Below, piece after piece: positions 26,086 through 33,430 of a stretch of DNA of 52,517 nucleotides. A program made the translations under genes and the position numbers. How positions within the stretch are numbered: position 1 is the first letter of the stretch; each line of letters starts with the position of its first letter. The DNA is from Spirochaetota bacterium. GTDB lineage: Bacteria; Spirochaetota; Spirochaetia; SZUA-6. The DNA is taken from positions 1-52,517 of the forward strand of contig JAADHF010000061.1 of the NCBI GenBank assembly GCA_013151965.1, written 5' to 3'. A model generated the notes under the pieces. It saw only the letters and a list, made by a program, of their open reading frames with translations, had not been told where the DNA came from and made no database searches.

Positions 26086-26829
26086 TCAGTCATCCATCGA
26101 AAAACCGTCAGGAATATCAAGATTAGTTGCAACGGCCTGTACATCATCATGATCTTCGAGATTCTCGATAAGTTTAAGCGCCTTTCTGGTTTTATCTTCT
26201 CCGAGACTGACTGTGGAATCCGCTATTTTTGTAATTTCCGCCATTTGATTTTCAAAATTCGCCTTTGTGAGAGCATCCAGAACATTTTCGAAATCTTCAG
26301 GTTCCGTTAAGACTTCTATGATATCCCCTTCGTTAATAACATCTTCCGCACCGGCTTCTATCGCAACCTCCAGTATATCATCCTCACTGTACTTTGAAGC
26401 ATCAAATGCAATTATCCCTTTTCTTTTAAAAAGATACGAAACACAGCCGGCTTCTCCGAGATTTCCGCCCCCTTTTGCAAGAAGATTGCGAATTTCCGCA
26501 GCGGTTCTGTTCCTGTTATCCGTAAGTATATCTATTAAAAGGGCAACACCCCCGGGTCCGTATACCTCGTACGTAAGTTCGCTGTATTCGACTCCTTCAA
26601 GTTCACCTGTTCCCTTTTTAATAGCTCTTTCGATGTTGTCCCTGGGCATATTTGCAAATTTTGCTTTAAGAACAGCGGTTCTCAGCCTGGGATTAGCCTC
26701 GATATCCCCCCCGCCGAGACGTGCCGCAACAATGATTTCCCTGATGAGTTTTGTAAAAAGTTTTCCTCTCTTTGCATCAAGAGCGCCCTTTTTATGTTTA
26801 ATAGAAGCCCATTTACTGTGGCCTGACAT
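26086..26829 (-). CDS. yebC: YebC/PmpR family protein
   Basis: This is a 247-residue member of the YebC family, with the universal N-terminus MSGHSKWASIKHKKGALDAK and later EVYGPGGVALLI and SVSYLF-type segments. Family members act as transcription regulators or help ribosomes through difficult stretches; which applies here cannot be read. It heads the yebC-ruvCAB-queA operon behind a promoter, with a GAGGAG ribosome site before the ATG. Confidence 0.96.
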   Translation of the reverse strand: MSGHSKWASIKHKKGALDAKRGKLFTKLIREIIVAARLGGGDIEANPRLRTAVLKAKFANMPRDNIERAIKKGTGELEGVEYSELTYEVYGPGGVALLIDILTDNRNRTAAEIRNLLAKGGGNLGEAGCVSYLFKRKGIIAFDASKYSEDDILEVAIEAGAEDVINEGDIIEVLTEPEDFENVLDALTKANFENQMAEITKIADSTVSLGEDKTRKALKLIENLEDHDDVQAVATNLDIPDGFSMDD

Positions 26830-26865
26830 GTTTACTCCTCTTCTTATTTTTTGCGGTCATATCAA

Positions 26866-26893
26866 ATTATCATATTAAAAAAGCCGCTGTCAA
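26866..26893 (-). promoter_or_regulatory. Putative promoter of the yebC-ruvCAB-queA operon
   Basis: TTGACA (26888-26893) is followed after 16 bases by GATAAT (26866-26871), matching 6 and 5 consensus positions. It leaves a leader of about 30 bases with a good ribosome site. Confidence 0.7.
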
Positions 26894-26987
26894 GGCTGTA
26901 AAAGAACCGGTACCTGCATAACTCATATTTAATATCCGGATCCGGGATTAAAATCTCATTAATTTCCAGTTAAAATATTTTACTCAC

Positions 26988-27017
26988 TTGACAGGCAAAC
27001 TTTTCGGATGAGAAAAT
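26988..27017 (+). promoter_or_regulatory. Putative promoter giving a leaderless mRNA for the SecD-like gene
   Basis: TTGACA (26988-26993), an 18-base spacer and GAAAAT (27012-27017, 4 of 6) lie only 5 bases before the ATG at 27023. Transcription would start at or next to that ATG. No ribosome site is visible. Confidence 0.5.
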
Positions 27018-27022
27018 ACGTT

Positions 27023-27733
27023 ATGAAAAAAACCATTCTTCTGCTGTTTCTTTTTTCACTGCTGCAGAATTCGTTATTTGCTGATTACAATCATACAGAA
27101 ATGAGGTTCGTATTAAAAAATAAGAGTAAAAAGGATTTGGGAACACGCCTGGAAAAGGTTATTCTGATTATGAGATACAGAATCGCTTCTTTTAAGCTCA
27201 ATGAAGCTGTCAGCGGCATACGAAACGGGGAAATCTATGTAAATATTCCTGATAATAAATTCCAGAAACGTATCGAAAAATTACTCACCGAGAGAGGCAA
27301 TGTGTCTGTTTATCAGGTTGCCGGAAACAACGGGTCTTCGAAAACTATTCCGGGTAGATTCAGTCTTAAGAGTATCCGTATTACAGGAGAGCCCTTATTA
27401 TCCAATGGTTCGATAACAGACTTAAAGATTGCCGAACTTGCCGATAAAAGTTATCTGCTAGTTTTTATTCTTAATCCGATTGCCAGGCATAGTTTTGCAG
27501 CTGCAACCGATAAAATCCGGGGCAGAGATATTGCGTTAATCGTAAGCGGCACCTGGATTAATGTATCCAGAGTAAAATCAAGAATAGATTCGGGCCAGAT
27601 TGCTTTTCCCATGAATTACCCGATGGAAGATGCCATGAGTATGCTTGCCGTTATTTCTCTTGGGCCTTATCCGGAGGCCATCGAACTTGAATCTGTTTTA
27701 AAGACGGAAGCTCCATATGTTTTTGGATACTGA
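27023..27733 (+). CDS. Exported SecD P1-domain-like protein without membrane domain
   Basis: The 236-residue protein has a signal peptide (about 1-20, ending in SLFA) and then resembles the periplasmic P1 region of SecD: an N-terminal part with RLEKVILIMRYRI and NGEIYVNIPDN, and a head-like part with FAAATDKIRGRDIALIVSG and GQIAFPMNYPMEDAM. The six SecD membrane helices are absent. SecD P1 helps pull exported proteins out of the translocon; a soluble version could be a chaperone or a diverged paralogue. An ATG at 27008 is in frame, but the promoter and the signal-peptide layout favour 27023. Its 3' end overlaps hemW on the other strand by 83 bases. Confidence 0.72.
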   Translation: MKKTILLLFLFSLLQNSLFADYNHTEMRFVLKNKSKKDLGTRLEKVILIMRYRIASFKLNEAVSGIRNGEIYVNIPDNKFQKRIEKLLTERGNVSVYQVAGNNGSSKTIPGRFSLKSIRITGEPLLSNGSITDLKIAELADKSYLLVFILNPIARHSFAAATDKIRGRDIALIVSGTWINVSRVKSRIDSGQIAFPMNYPMEDAMSMLAVISLGPYPEAIELESVLKTEAPYVFGY

Positions 27734-28970
27734 GCAGAAGGGTATTTAAAATAAATCTTCCCCTTTTTGTAAGGGAATAATTATTTTTTCCGGTTTTCAT
27801 GATTCCCTCTGATTTCCATTGTTTAATAAGACCGGGAAATATTTCATCGAGTCCTTTTCCGAATCTTTTTATAAACTTATCTTTTAATATCCCTGCCTTA
27901 AGCCGGAATCCCATCATAATATTTTCGAATAAAAAATCCGCCGGAGAGATTATCTCAGTTTCGGCATTAAGAAAAGGATTATTTTCCCCACTCATGTCAG
28001 TCAAATATTGGTGAATATCAGCTTTACCGGTAATCCGGATAACACCGGGGCTGTTCCTGTCCAGTTCAGTTTTTTTTATATACGGCATAGTCGAAACCGC
28101 TGAGGGCCCGAGTCCCAGATATGGTTCCATATGCCAGTAACGGAGATTGTGAATACATTCTTTTCCGGGTCCGGCAAAATTTGATATTTCATAGTTATCG
28201 TATCCTCCTGCTTCCAGCAGTGAAGCAGCCTTTATCCATATATCTTCTTCCATTCTACTGTCCATGGCTATATAACTGCCTTCCCGCACGAACCTGTACA
28301 TTTCGGTGTTTTCTTCCAATGTAAGCGAGTAAAGCGAAATATGTTCGGGTGATCCCTTTAACAATAGATCAATATCATTTAAAAGATGTTTCTCCTGCAG
28401 TTTATGTTTGTGTTTCTCCGAAGTCCCGGGTATACCCGAAAGAATATCATAATTGATATCCCCGTTCCAATGTGCGCCAAGAAGATCAAGAGCCTTAAAA
28501 GTATCATAAGAAGTTCCGGGCCTTCCGAGAATCTTTAAATAATCGTCATGCAGGCTCTGTATTCCGACACTGATCCTTGTTATTCCATACTCTTTACAGA
28601 TTTCTATGAATTCTCCTGTTATCGATTCCGGATTTGCCTCCACTGTCCATTCCTTTATATTCCATGTACTGTGGTATCTTAAGTATATGCTTTTTATCCC
28701 GGAGAACAGCACTTTTAACAGATAAGGCCCGAGCATACTTGGTGTTCCGCCCCCGATATAAATTGTTTCTATTTCAACATCCGGCAAAGCGGAAATATAA
28801 TGAGCGAATTGATTTAATATGCCTTTTACAATACCATTTACCGGAGTAGTTTTAAGAACAGGGACGGAAAAAAAATCACAGTAGTAACATTTGCTTCTGC
28901 AGAATGGTATATGAACATAGAGAGAAATCGAGTAGTTTCCGTTAAGAAGTAATATATCAGAGTTTTCCAA
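27651..28970 (-). CDS. hemW: HemW-like radical SAM protein (coproporphyrinogen oxidase-like)
   Basis: Radical SAM enzyme family HemN/HemW. The cluster motif is CRSKCYYC (C24, C28, C31) in YVHIPFCRSKCYYCDF, followed by IYIGGGTPSML and ITRISVGIQS. HemW members are haem chaperones rather than oxygen-independent coproporphyrinogen oxidases, and the lack of the long HemN N-terminus fits HemW. At 439 residues it is longer than usual (about 380), with inserted sequence in the middle and a tail. It starts at TTG, overlapping the end of the first signal peptidase gene by 14 bases. The last 83 bases overlap the SecD-like gene tail to tail. Confidence 0.9.
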   Translation of the reverse strand: MENSDILLLNGNYSISLYVHIPFCRSKCYYCDFFSVPVLKTTPVNGIVKGILNQFAHYISALPDVEIETIYIGGGTPSMLGPYLLKVLFSGIKSIYLRYHSTWNIKEWTVEANPESITGEFIEICKEYGITRISVGIQSLHDDYLKILGRPGTSYDTFKALDLLGAHWNGDINYDILSGIPGTSEKHKHKLQEKHLLNDIDLLLKGSPEHISLYSLTLEENTEMYRFVREGSYIAMDSRMEEDIWIKAASLLEAGGYDNYEISNFAGPGKECIHNLRYWHMEPYLGLGPSAVSTMPYIKKTELDRNSPGVIRITGKADIHQYLTDMSGENNPFLNAETEIISPADFLFENIMMGFRLKAGILKDKFIKRFGKGLDEIFPGLIKQWKSEGIMKTGKNNYSLTKRGRFILNTLLLSIQKHMELPSLKQIQVRWPPDKAQEK

Positions 28971-29706
28971 TTCTTTTAGGCGGCCAGTATCTGAAAATAA
29001 CCTTACCGAGAATTCTTGAATATTTTACTATTCCCCATGACCTGGAGTCGCTCGATTCCGGCCGGTTATCTCCCAATACAAAATATTCATTCCTGCCAAG
29101 GGAAATCGGTTCGATATTTCCGGAAAACGGCAGATCCTTTTCCCATCCTGAGGGCTTAAAATCAGTAACTATTCTATAATTTGAGCGGATTAATTCATTT
29201 TCACGGGTATACGTTGACTTCCCGGACTGTTCTATATATACGATAAAATTCTCCATTTTTACCGTATCACCGGGAACACCTACAACTCTCTTTATCATAT
29301 ACGGATATATTCTATTGCCCGCAGCATCTATCCGTAAACTTCCCCTATGCAGAGAAAAAAATCCGACAACAGGTTCCAGAACAGTTAAGGGGAAACGAAG
29401 AATTTTTATATACGGAGGTTCCAGAACAACAATATCACCGTGCCTGGGTTTTGATCCGATATTTATCCGTGTATTTGTAAACGGAATCATGGGTCCGTAT
29501 ATCAACGGGGTAACAAGCACCCTGTCTCCGTCATTTAAAGTGGGTTTCATGGATATCGAGCCTACACGGTAGGAATTAATAAACAGGGACGTAATTATCA
29601 TATAGGCAATAAATACTGCAATTAAAAGTTTTATAAGATAGAGTAATATTTCAGGAATACGTTTTAATCCTGTCTTTGCCCTGTACTTTTCATACGCCCT
29701 ATACAA
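28957..29706 (-). CDS. lepB: Signal peptidase I, short paralogue
   Basis: Type I signal peptidases cleave signal peptides at the outer face of the inner membrane with a Ser-Lys dyad. This 249-residue protein has one membrane helix (about 20-44), the nucleophile S52 in SISMKPT, the base K139 in MIKRVVGVPGD, and GDNRPESSDSRSWG near the end. The start is TTG with AAGGAG 5 bases upstream. It lies directly downstream of a second, longer paralogue, with which it is probably co-transcribed. Confidence 0.95.
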   Translation of the reverse strand: MYRAYEKYRAKTGLKRIPEILLYLIKLLIAVFIAYMIITSLFINSYRVGSISMKPTLNDGDRVLVTPLIYGPMIPFTNTRINIGSKPRHGDIVVLEPPYIKILRFPLTVLEPVVGFFSLHRGSLRIDAAGNRIYPYMIKRVVGVPGDTVKMENFIVYIEQSGKSTYTRENELIRSNYRIVTDFKPSGWEKDLPFSGNIEPISLGRNEYFVLGDNRPESSDSRSWGIVKYSRILGKVIFRYWPPKRIGKL

Positions 29707-29758
29707 GAAAACTCCTTACATTAATTTGATATTTTTTTAAACGTTTATCATGCAAAAC

Positions 29759-30802
29759 CTATTTTATGTCACCGAAACGGGGCAAAGGCCAGAATCTGAA
29801 AGCCGCTTTCCCTAAAATCTTGCTCTCCGGCACAGGACCGAAATATCTTGCATCCCTGGAATCATCTCTGTTATCACCCATGGGGAATATCCTGTTTTCC
29901 GGAATATATTGGCCCTGCTCCTCAATTCTCCATTTTTCACGCGCCAGCCTGTTTGCCGGATTTATCTGATACTCCGTCCTGTACATCCATTTCCAGATGT
30001 AAATACTGTCAACAAGGGCTTTCTGTTCGAAAGAAGGATGCCCGGTACTATCATTTGAATTTACAAAGTATTTTGAAATCGAATTTTTTATTTCATCGTT
30101 CACGGCAAGTTTGTTGTTCTCCAGTGCAATACCGACAGCGGCCTGTTTAAAATCGGGATATTCTGATTGTTGAAACATCCTCCTGACAGGATATCTTAAA
30201 CCGGTTTTTTCCTTAAGTTCCTTTTCCGTCATCCATTTTTGTTCTCCGGGCATAAGAATTTCCACATTTCCGTCCCGCATTCTGATTCTGTCCCCCGGCA
30301 TTCCTATGGCACGTTTTATTAAAAAATGATGTTTCGGTCTTCCGTATTCATCTTTATCTATATCGACAAGCGTCAATGTCACCATGTATATAATACGCTG
30401 AAGGATTTCTTTAACGGGTCCGGGCGATAAATAATCCGGATTATCGAAAATAATAACCTCTCCGCGCTTCGGTTGTCTGAAACCGGGCAATTTAATTCTT
30501 CCCGGTATAAGTTCCGGTCCGTATATTATTTTATTTACAAATATTCTATCACCGATAAGCAGTGTAGGAATCATAGACTGTGACGGTATAAGATAAGCCT
30601 GGAGAAGGTACTGATTTATAAGTAAAACAATAACAACCGCGGAAAGGATAGCATCCACCCAGTCCAGGATTGGATTTTTCCTCTTTTGTTTTTCCTTCTT
30701 TATAAGTCTGTGCCGCTTCCGTCGTGTTAAAAACTGCTCTGTTCTTTCCACTAATCTGTTCCGGAAGTTATTCTTTTCTGCTGTGTCTGATTTTAAACCC
30801 AT
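29759..30802 (-). CDS. lepB: Signal peptidase I, long paralogue with insertion
   Basis: This is a second type I signal peptidase, 347 residues. After a basic N-terminus it has one membrane helix (about 48-68), the nucleophile S76 in IPSQSMIPT, the base K163 in LIKRAIGMPGD and the GDNRDDSRDARYFG motif. Between the base and the last motif lies an insertion of roughly 100 residues, rich in charged residues and Trp, that the short paralogue lacks. It may alter substrate choice or hold the enzyme to a partner. The -10 box of its promoter lies 6 bases before the ATG, and there is no ribosome site. Confidence 0.94.
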   Translation of the reverse strand: MGLKSDTAEKNNFRNRLVERTEQFLTRRKRHRLIKKEKQKRKNPILDWVDAILSAVVIVLLINQYLLQAYLIPSQSMIPTLLIGDRIFVNKIIYGPELIPGRIKLPGFRQPKRGEVIIFDNPDYLSPGPVKEILQRIIYMVTLTLVDIDKDEYGRPKHHFLIKRAIGMPGDRIRMRDGNVEILMPGEQKWMTEKELKEKTGLRYPVRRMFQQSEYPDFKQAAVGIALENNKLAVNDEIKNSISKYFVNSNDSTGHPSFEQKALVDSIYIWKWMYRTEYQINPANRLAREKWRIEEQGQYIPENRIFPMGDNRDDSRDARYFGPVPESKILGKAAFRFWPLPRFGDIK

Positions 30803-30808
30803 AGGCAG

Positions 30809-30837
30809 AAAATATCACGATTTTAATACATTGACAA
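30809..30837 (-). promoter_or_regulatory. Putative leaderless promoter of the long signal peptidase gene
   Basis: TTGTCA (30832-30837, 5 of 6), a 17-base spacer and TATTTT (30809-30814, 4 of 6) end 6 bases before the ATG. It is back to back with the promoter on the other strand in a 78-base gap. Confidence 0.55.
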
Positions 30838-30845
30838 GAGACAGA

Positions 30846-30874
30846 TTGACAAGGAAGCCGCTGCTTCATATAAT
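30846..30874 (+). promoter_or_regulatory. Full-consensus sigma70 promoter, predicted leaderless
   Basis: TTGACA (30846-30851), exactly 17 bases, then TATAAT (30869-30874). Only six bases (CCGTCT) separate the -10 box from the ATG at 30881, so transcription should begin at the start codon itself. No ribosome site is present. Confidence 0.88.
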
Positions 30875-30880
30875 CCGTCT

Positions 30881-32479
30881 ATGCGTAAAAACGATGAACC
30901 GATCCCTGATTTCCATGAGGTAAAAGTTAAATTAAAACCCCTTTTGGGAGTTAAACCTGCAGTATATGTCCCTGTAATCTATTTTATAATTACATCACTG
31001 GTACTTTTTTTTGTATTATTTTATCCGGGGATTAAGAATAACGGTTCTTATATAGAATTTACATCCGTTCCCGGAAAAGCCGCTGTAAAGGTCGATGGAA
31101 AGTTTTTGGGCTCTACCCCTTTCACGGAATTTATAAAATCCGGAGAAAGAAATATAGAAATATCGAAACCGTACTACGATAATTACATAGAAAAAGTTAA
31201 TGTTCCGGGACGCGTTTTTGCGACGTTATTTTTTCCTGTAAAAACATCCGTACAGGCAGTTATTAAATTGACGGATATGGAAAAGCTCCTGCAGTGGAAA
31301 TTTAATGATTTTTCTCATAATCCTTTTATACCGGAGATACTTACCGATACCGTATCTGTACTGTATTCCATACCTTCTCCGTCTGTAAATCAATTAGGAA
31401 TGCTTAAAGATTTCCTTAAAGAATCCATGTTCTTTATACAAACGGAAGACGGCTTAAAATATTTACTGAATAGTTACGGGAAGTTTTTTTCAATGGGAGG
31501 TATTTTTACCGCCCCTTCATTACAGAAGACTGCGGCCTCCTTAGCCGAACTTGATAAAAAATATCCTTTTCTGTTTCTCTGGTTTACCTCAGCACTGAAA
31601 GACAGGGAAGCAAATAAGGTAACAGGTACGGAATGGTTCCGCAGCAGGCTTAAAAGGTACATCGGCATGGTCGATAATTTTAAGCAGCCTTTTGGCCTGC
31701 CTAAAATAAAAATAATAGAATTACAGGGACTGCCTTTTGCCGCCGTACCGGGTGCATCATTTTTAATGGGCAATACTGTGGACAAAAAAAGACTCGGCAG
31801 TATCATCGATTTGTTGTCTCCCGTTCCCGTTAAGGTTGATCCTTTCTATATAATGACGCGTGAAGTTTCAAGGGGTGATTACAGGAAATTTTTAGCCGAA
31901 AATCCTTTCTGGCGCAAATCAAATATCAGTAAACTTATAAAAAAAGGTCTTGTAAGCGAAGATTATCTTAAGAATTTTCCCGATAAGAACAATGTTGATG
32001 ATAATCTTCCCGTGACATATGTGTCATTCTATGCGGCAAGTGCCTATTCCGATTGGCTTACCGGGAAAATAAGCGGATACAATCCCGCTTATCGGTTTCG
32101 GCTGCCGTCGGAGAAGGAATGGGAATGGGCAGCCCGCGGCGGGCTGGATGCTGTTTCGTATCCGAACGGCAGCGGCAAGGGCAATTATGTCTTTTTCGGG
32201 AGTAAGAGGAAGGGTCCGAAACCCGTAAAAGCCTCCCTTCCAAACAGGTTCGGAATATACGATATGTCCGGCAATGTCTGGGAATGGTGCGATAACTGGT
32301 ATTCGCCTGTAAGTTATTTTCTTAATCCCGGCGGGCCTTTAAACGGAGCGGCAAAGGTTGTCCGCGGAGGAAGCTGGGCGAATCCCCAGGAACTCGTACC
32401 TCTTTACCAGCGAGGCTCTCAGCCTCCGGAATGGAGTACAGGTTATCTCGGATTTAGAATTGTAATGGTAAAAAAATAA
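30881..32479 (+). CDS. Membrane-anchored PEGA plus SUMF1/FGE-like protein
   Basis: The 532-residue protein has a short cytoplasmic N-terminus, one membrane helix (about 30-50), a PEGA domain (YIEFTSVPGKAAVKVDGKFL and GERNIEISKPYYD), a helical middle and a C-terminal formylglycine-generating-enzyme-like domain (VPGASFLMGN, RFRLPSEKEWEWAARGG, MSGNVWEWCDNWY, VVRGGSW, GYLGFRI). The two catalytic Cys of true FGE, expected after RGGSW, are absent, so it is probably a binding or scaffolding fold in the periplasm. It sits behind a full-consensus promoter without a leader. The PEGA domain suggests surface or peptidoglycan contact; this is inference. Confidence 0.87.
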   Translation: MRKNDEPIPDFHEVKVKLKPLLGVKPAVYVPVIYFIITSLVLFFVLFYPGIKNNGSYIEFTSVPGKAAVKVDGKFLGSTPFTEFIKSGERNIEISKPYYDNYIEKVNVPGRVFATLFFPVKTSVQAVIKLTDMEKLLQWKFNDFSHNPFIPEILTDTVSVLYSIPSPSVNQLGMLKDFLKESMFFIQTEDGLKYLLNSYGKFFSMGGIFTAPSLQKTAASLAELDKKYPFLFLWFTSALKDREANKVTGTEWFRSRLKRYIGMVDNFKQPFGLPKIKIIELQGLPFAAVPGASFLMGNTVDKKRLGSIIDLLSPVPVKVDPFYIMTREVSRGDYRKFLAENPFWRKSNISKLIKKGLVSEDYLKNFPDKNNVDDNLPVTYVSFYAASAYSDWLTGKISGYNPAYRFRLPSEKEWEWAARGGLDAVSYPNGSGKGNYVFFGSKRKGPKPVKASLPNRFGIYDMSGNVWEWCDNWYSPVSYFLNPGGPLNGAAKVVRGGSWANPQELVPLYQRGSQPPEWSTGYLGFRIVMVKK

Positions 32480-32507
32480 CCTGTAACAAATCTCAAGAGG
32501 TAGGTCG

Positions 32508-32972
32508 ATGGCCCTCGATGAAAATATCAAGATTCTCGCTGTAAACCGAAAGGCGAGGTTTCATTATTCTGTAACAGAAACGCTGGAATGCGGAATCGAA
32601 CTAAAAGGAACGGAAGTAAAATCGATGCGGGGAGCAGGGTTTTCTTTCAGTGATTCCTATGCCAGAATTAATAATGATGAATTATGGCTGTTTGGTTTTC
32701 ATATTTCTCAATATCCATTCGGAAATCGTTTTAATCATGATCCGGACAGACCAAGGAAACTGCTTGTACATAAAGAGGAATTAAAACGGTTAAAGAGAAA
32801 AATAGATGAAAAAGGATTGACTCTTGTGCCTTTAAAATTTTATCTTAAAAGAGGGCTAGTTAAACTTGAAATAGGAATTTGTAAAGGAAAAAAGCTCTTT
32901 GACAAGAGAGAGGACATAAAAAAAAGAGACCATAAACGTGATGCGGAGAGAGATTTTCGCGGTAAATATTAA
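32508..32972 (+). CDS. smpB: SsrA-binding protein SmpB
   Basis: SmpB binds tmRNA and brings it to stalled ribosomes for trans-translation. The 154 residues show the beta-barrel start NRKARFHYSVTETLECGIEL, GTEVKSMR and the basic C-terminal tail (KREDIKKRDHKRDAERDF-like) that enters the mRNA channel. The gene lies 37 bases before ssrA on the same strand, so RNA and protein partners are adjacent. An AAGAGGTAGG ribosome site precedes the ATG. Confidence 0.97.
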   Translation: MALDENIKILAVNRKARFHYSVTETLECGIELKGTEVKSMRGAGFSFSDSYARINNDELWLFGFHISQYPFGNRFNHDPDRPRKLLVHKEELKRLKRKIDEKGLTLVPLKFYLKRGLVKLEIGICKGKKLFDKREDIKKRDHKRDAERDFRGKY

Positions 32973-33009
32973 GGCACGTTTATTGTCTTCTTAAGATATC
33001 CCTTATACA

Positions 33010-33368
33010 GGGGGTGAAACGGTCTCGACTGGGTTGGTTCGGGTTAAGGGCTGCAGGTGGAGTGCTAATCTCCTAAAAAATAGCACAATTATAACTGCCA
33101 ATAATAACGCAGAATTAGCTCTGGCTGCTTAGATTGCAGTCACGGATCCCGGAGAGGCGCTGTTCCGAGCAGCTCCGGAAATCCGACGCCAAAACGGAAC
33201 TTACCTTAAAGGCTGTCTGTGGCCTGATGAGGAAAAACTTATAACAGACTGTGGTAGTAAGGGTGACGCTGCTTGTGCCGACTTACTATCGAGATATAAT
33301 AAGCAGCTATACCTGTAGAGGCTTTTAGGTCACAATCCAGGACGCGGGTTCGACTCCCGCCACCTCCA
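33010..33368 (+). ncRNA. ssrA: tmRNA (SsrA)
   Basis: The 359-nt RNA begins GGGGGUG (33010-33016), pairing with CACCUCC before the discriminator A (33368). The start GGGGGTGAAACGGTCTCGAC and the T-arm GGGTTCGACTCCC are diagnostic. CCA is not encoded. After the conserved AAAAAATAG an open tag frame ends in AELALAA and TAG (33132-33134), a normal degradation tag; read from ACA it would be 15 residues (TIITANNNAELALAA). The resume codon is not certain. Pseudoknot arms follow. A T-run directly after the 3' end should act as terminator. smpB lies immediately upstream. Confidence 0.97.
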
Positions 33369-33430
33369 CTTTTTTAATCCGGCAATTCGCTTCGGTTAAT
33401 CATCAGAGATACATCAAAGAAGGTTTATGC

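Noticed and set aside
26267..26878. 203-residue open frame opposite yebC
   Set aside because: It is Ser/Pro-rich low-complexity sequence produced by the codon pattern of yebC on the other strand.
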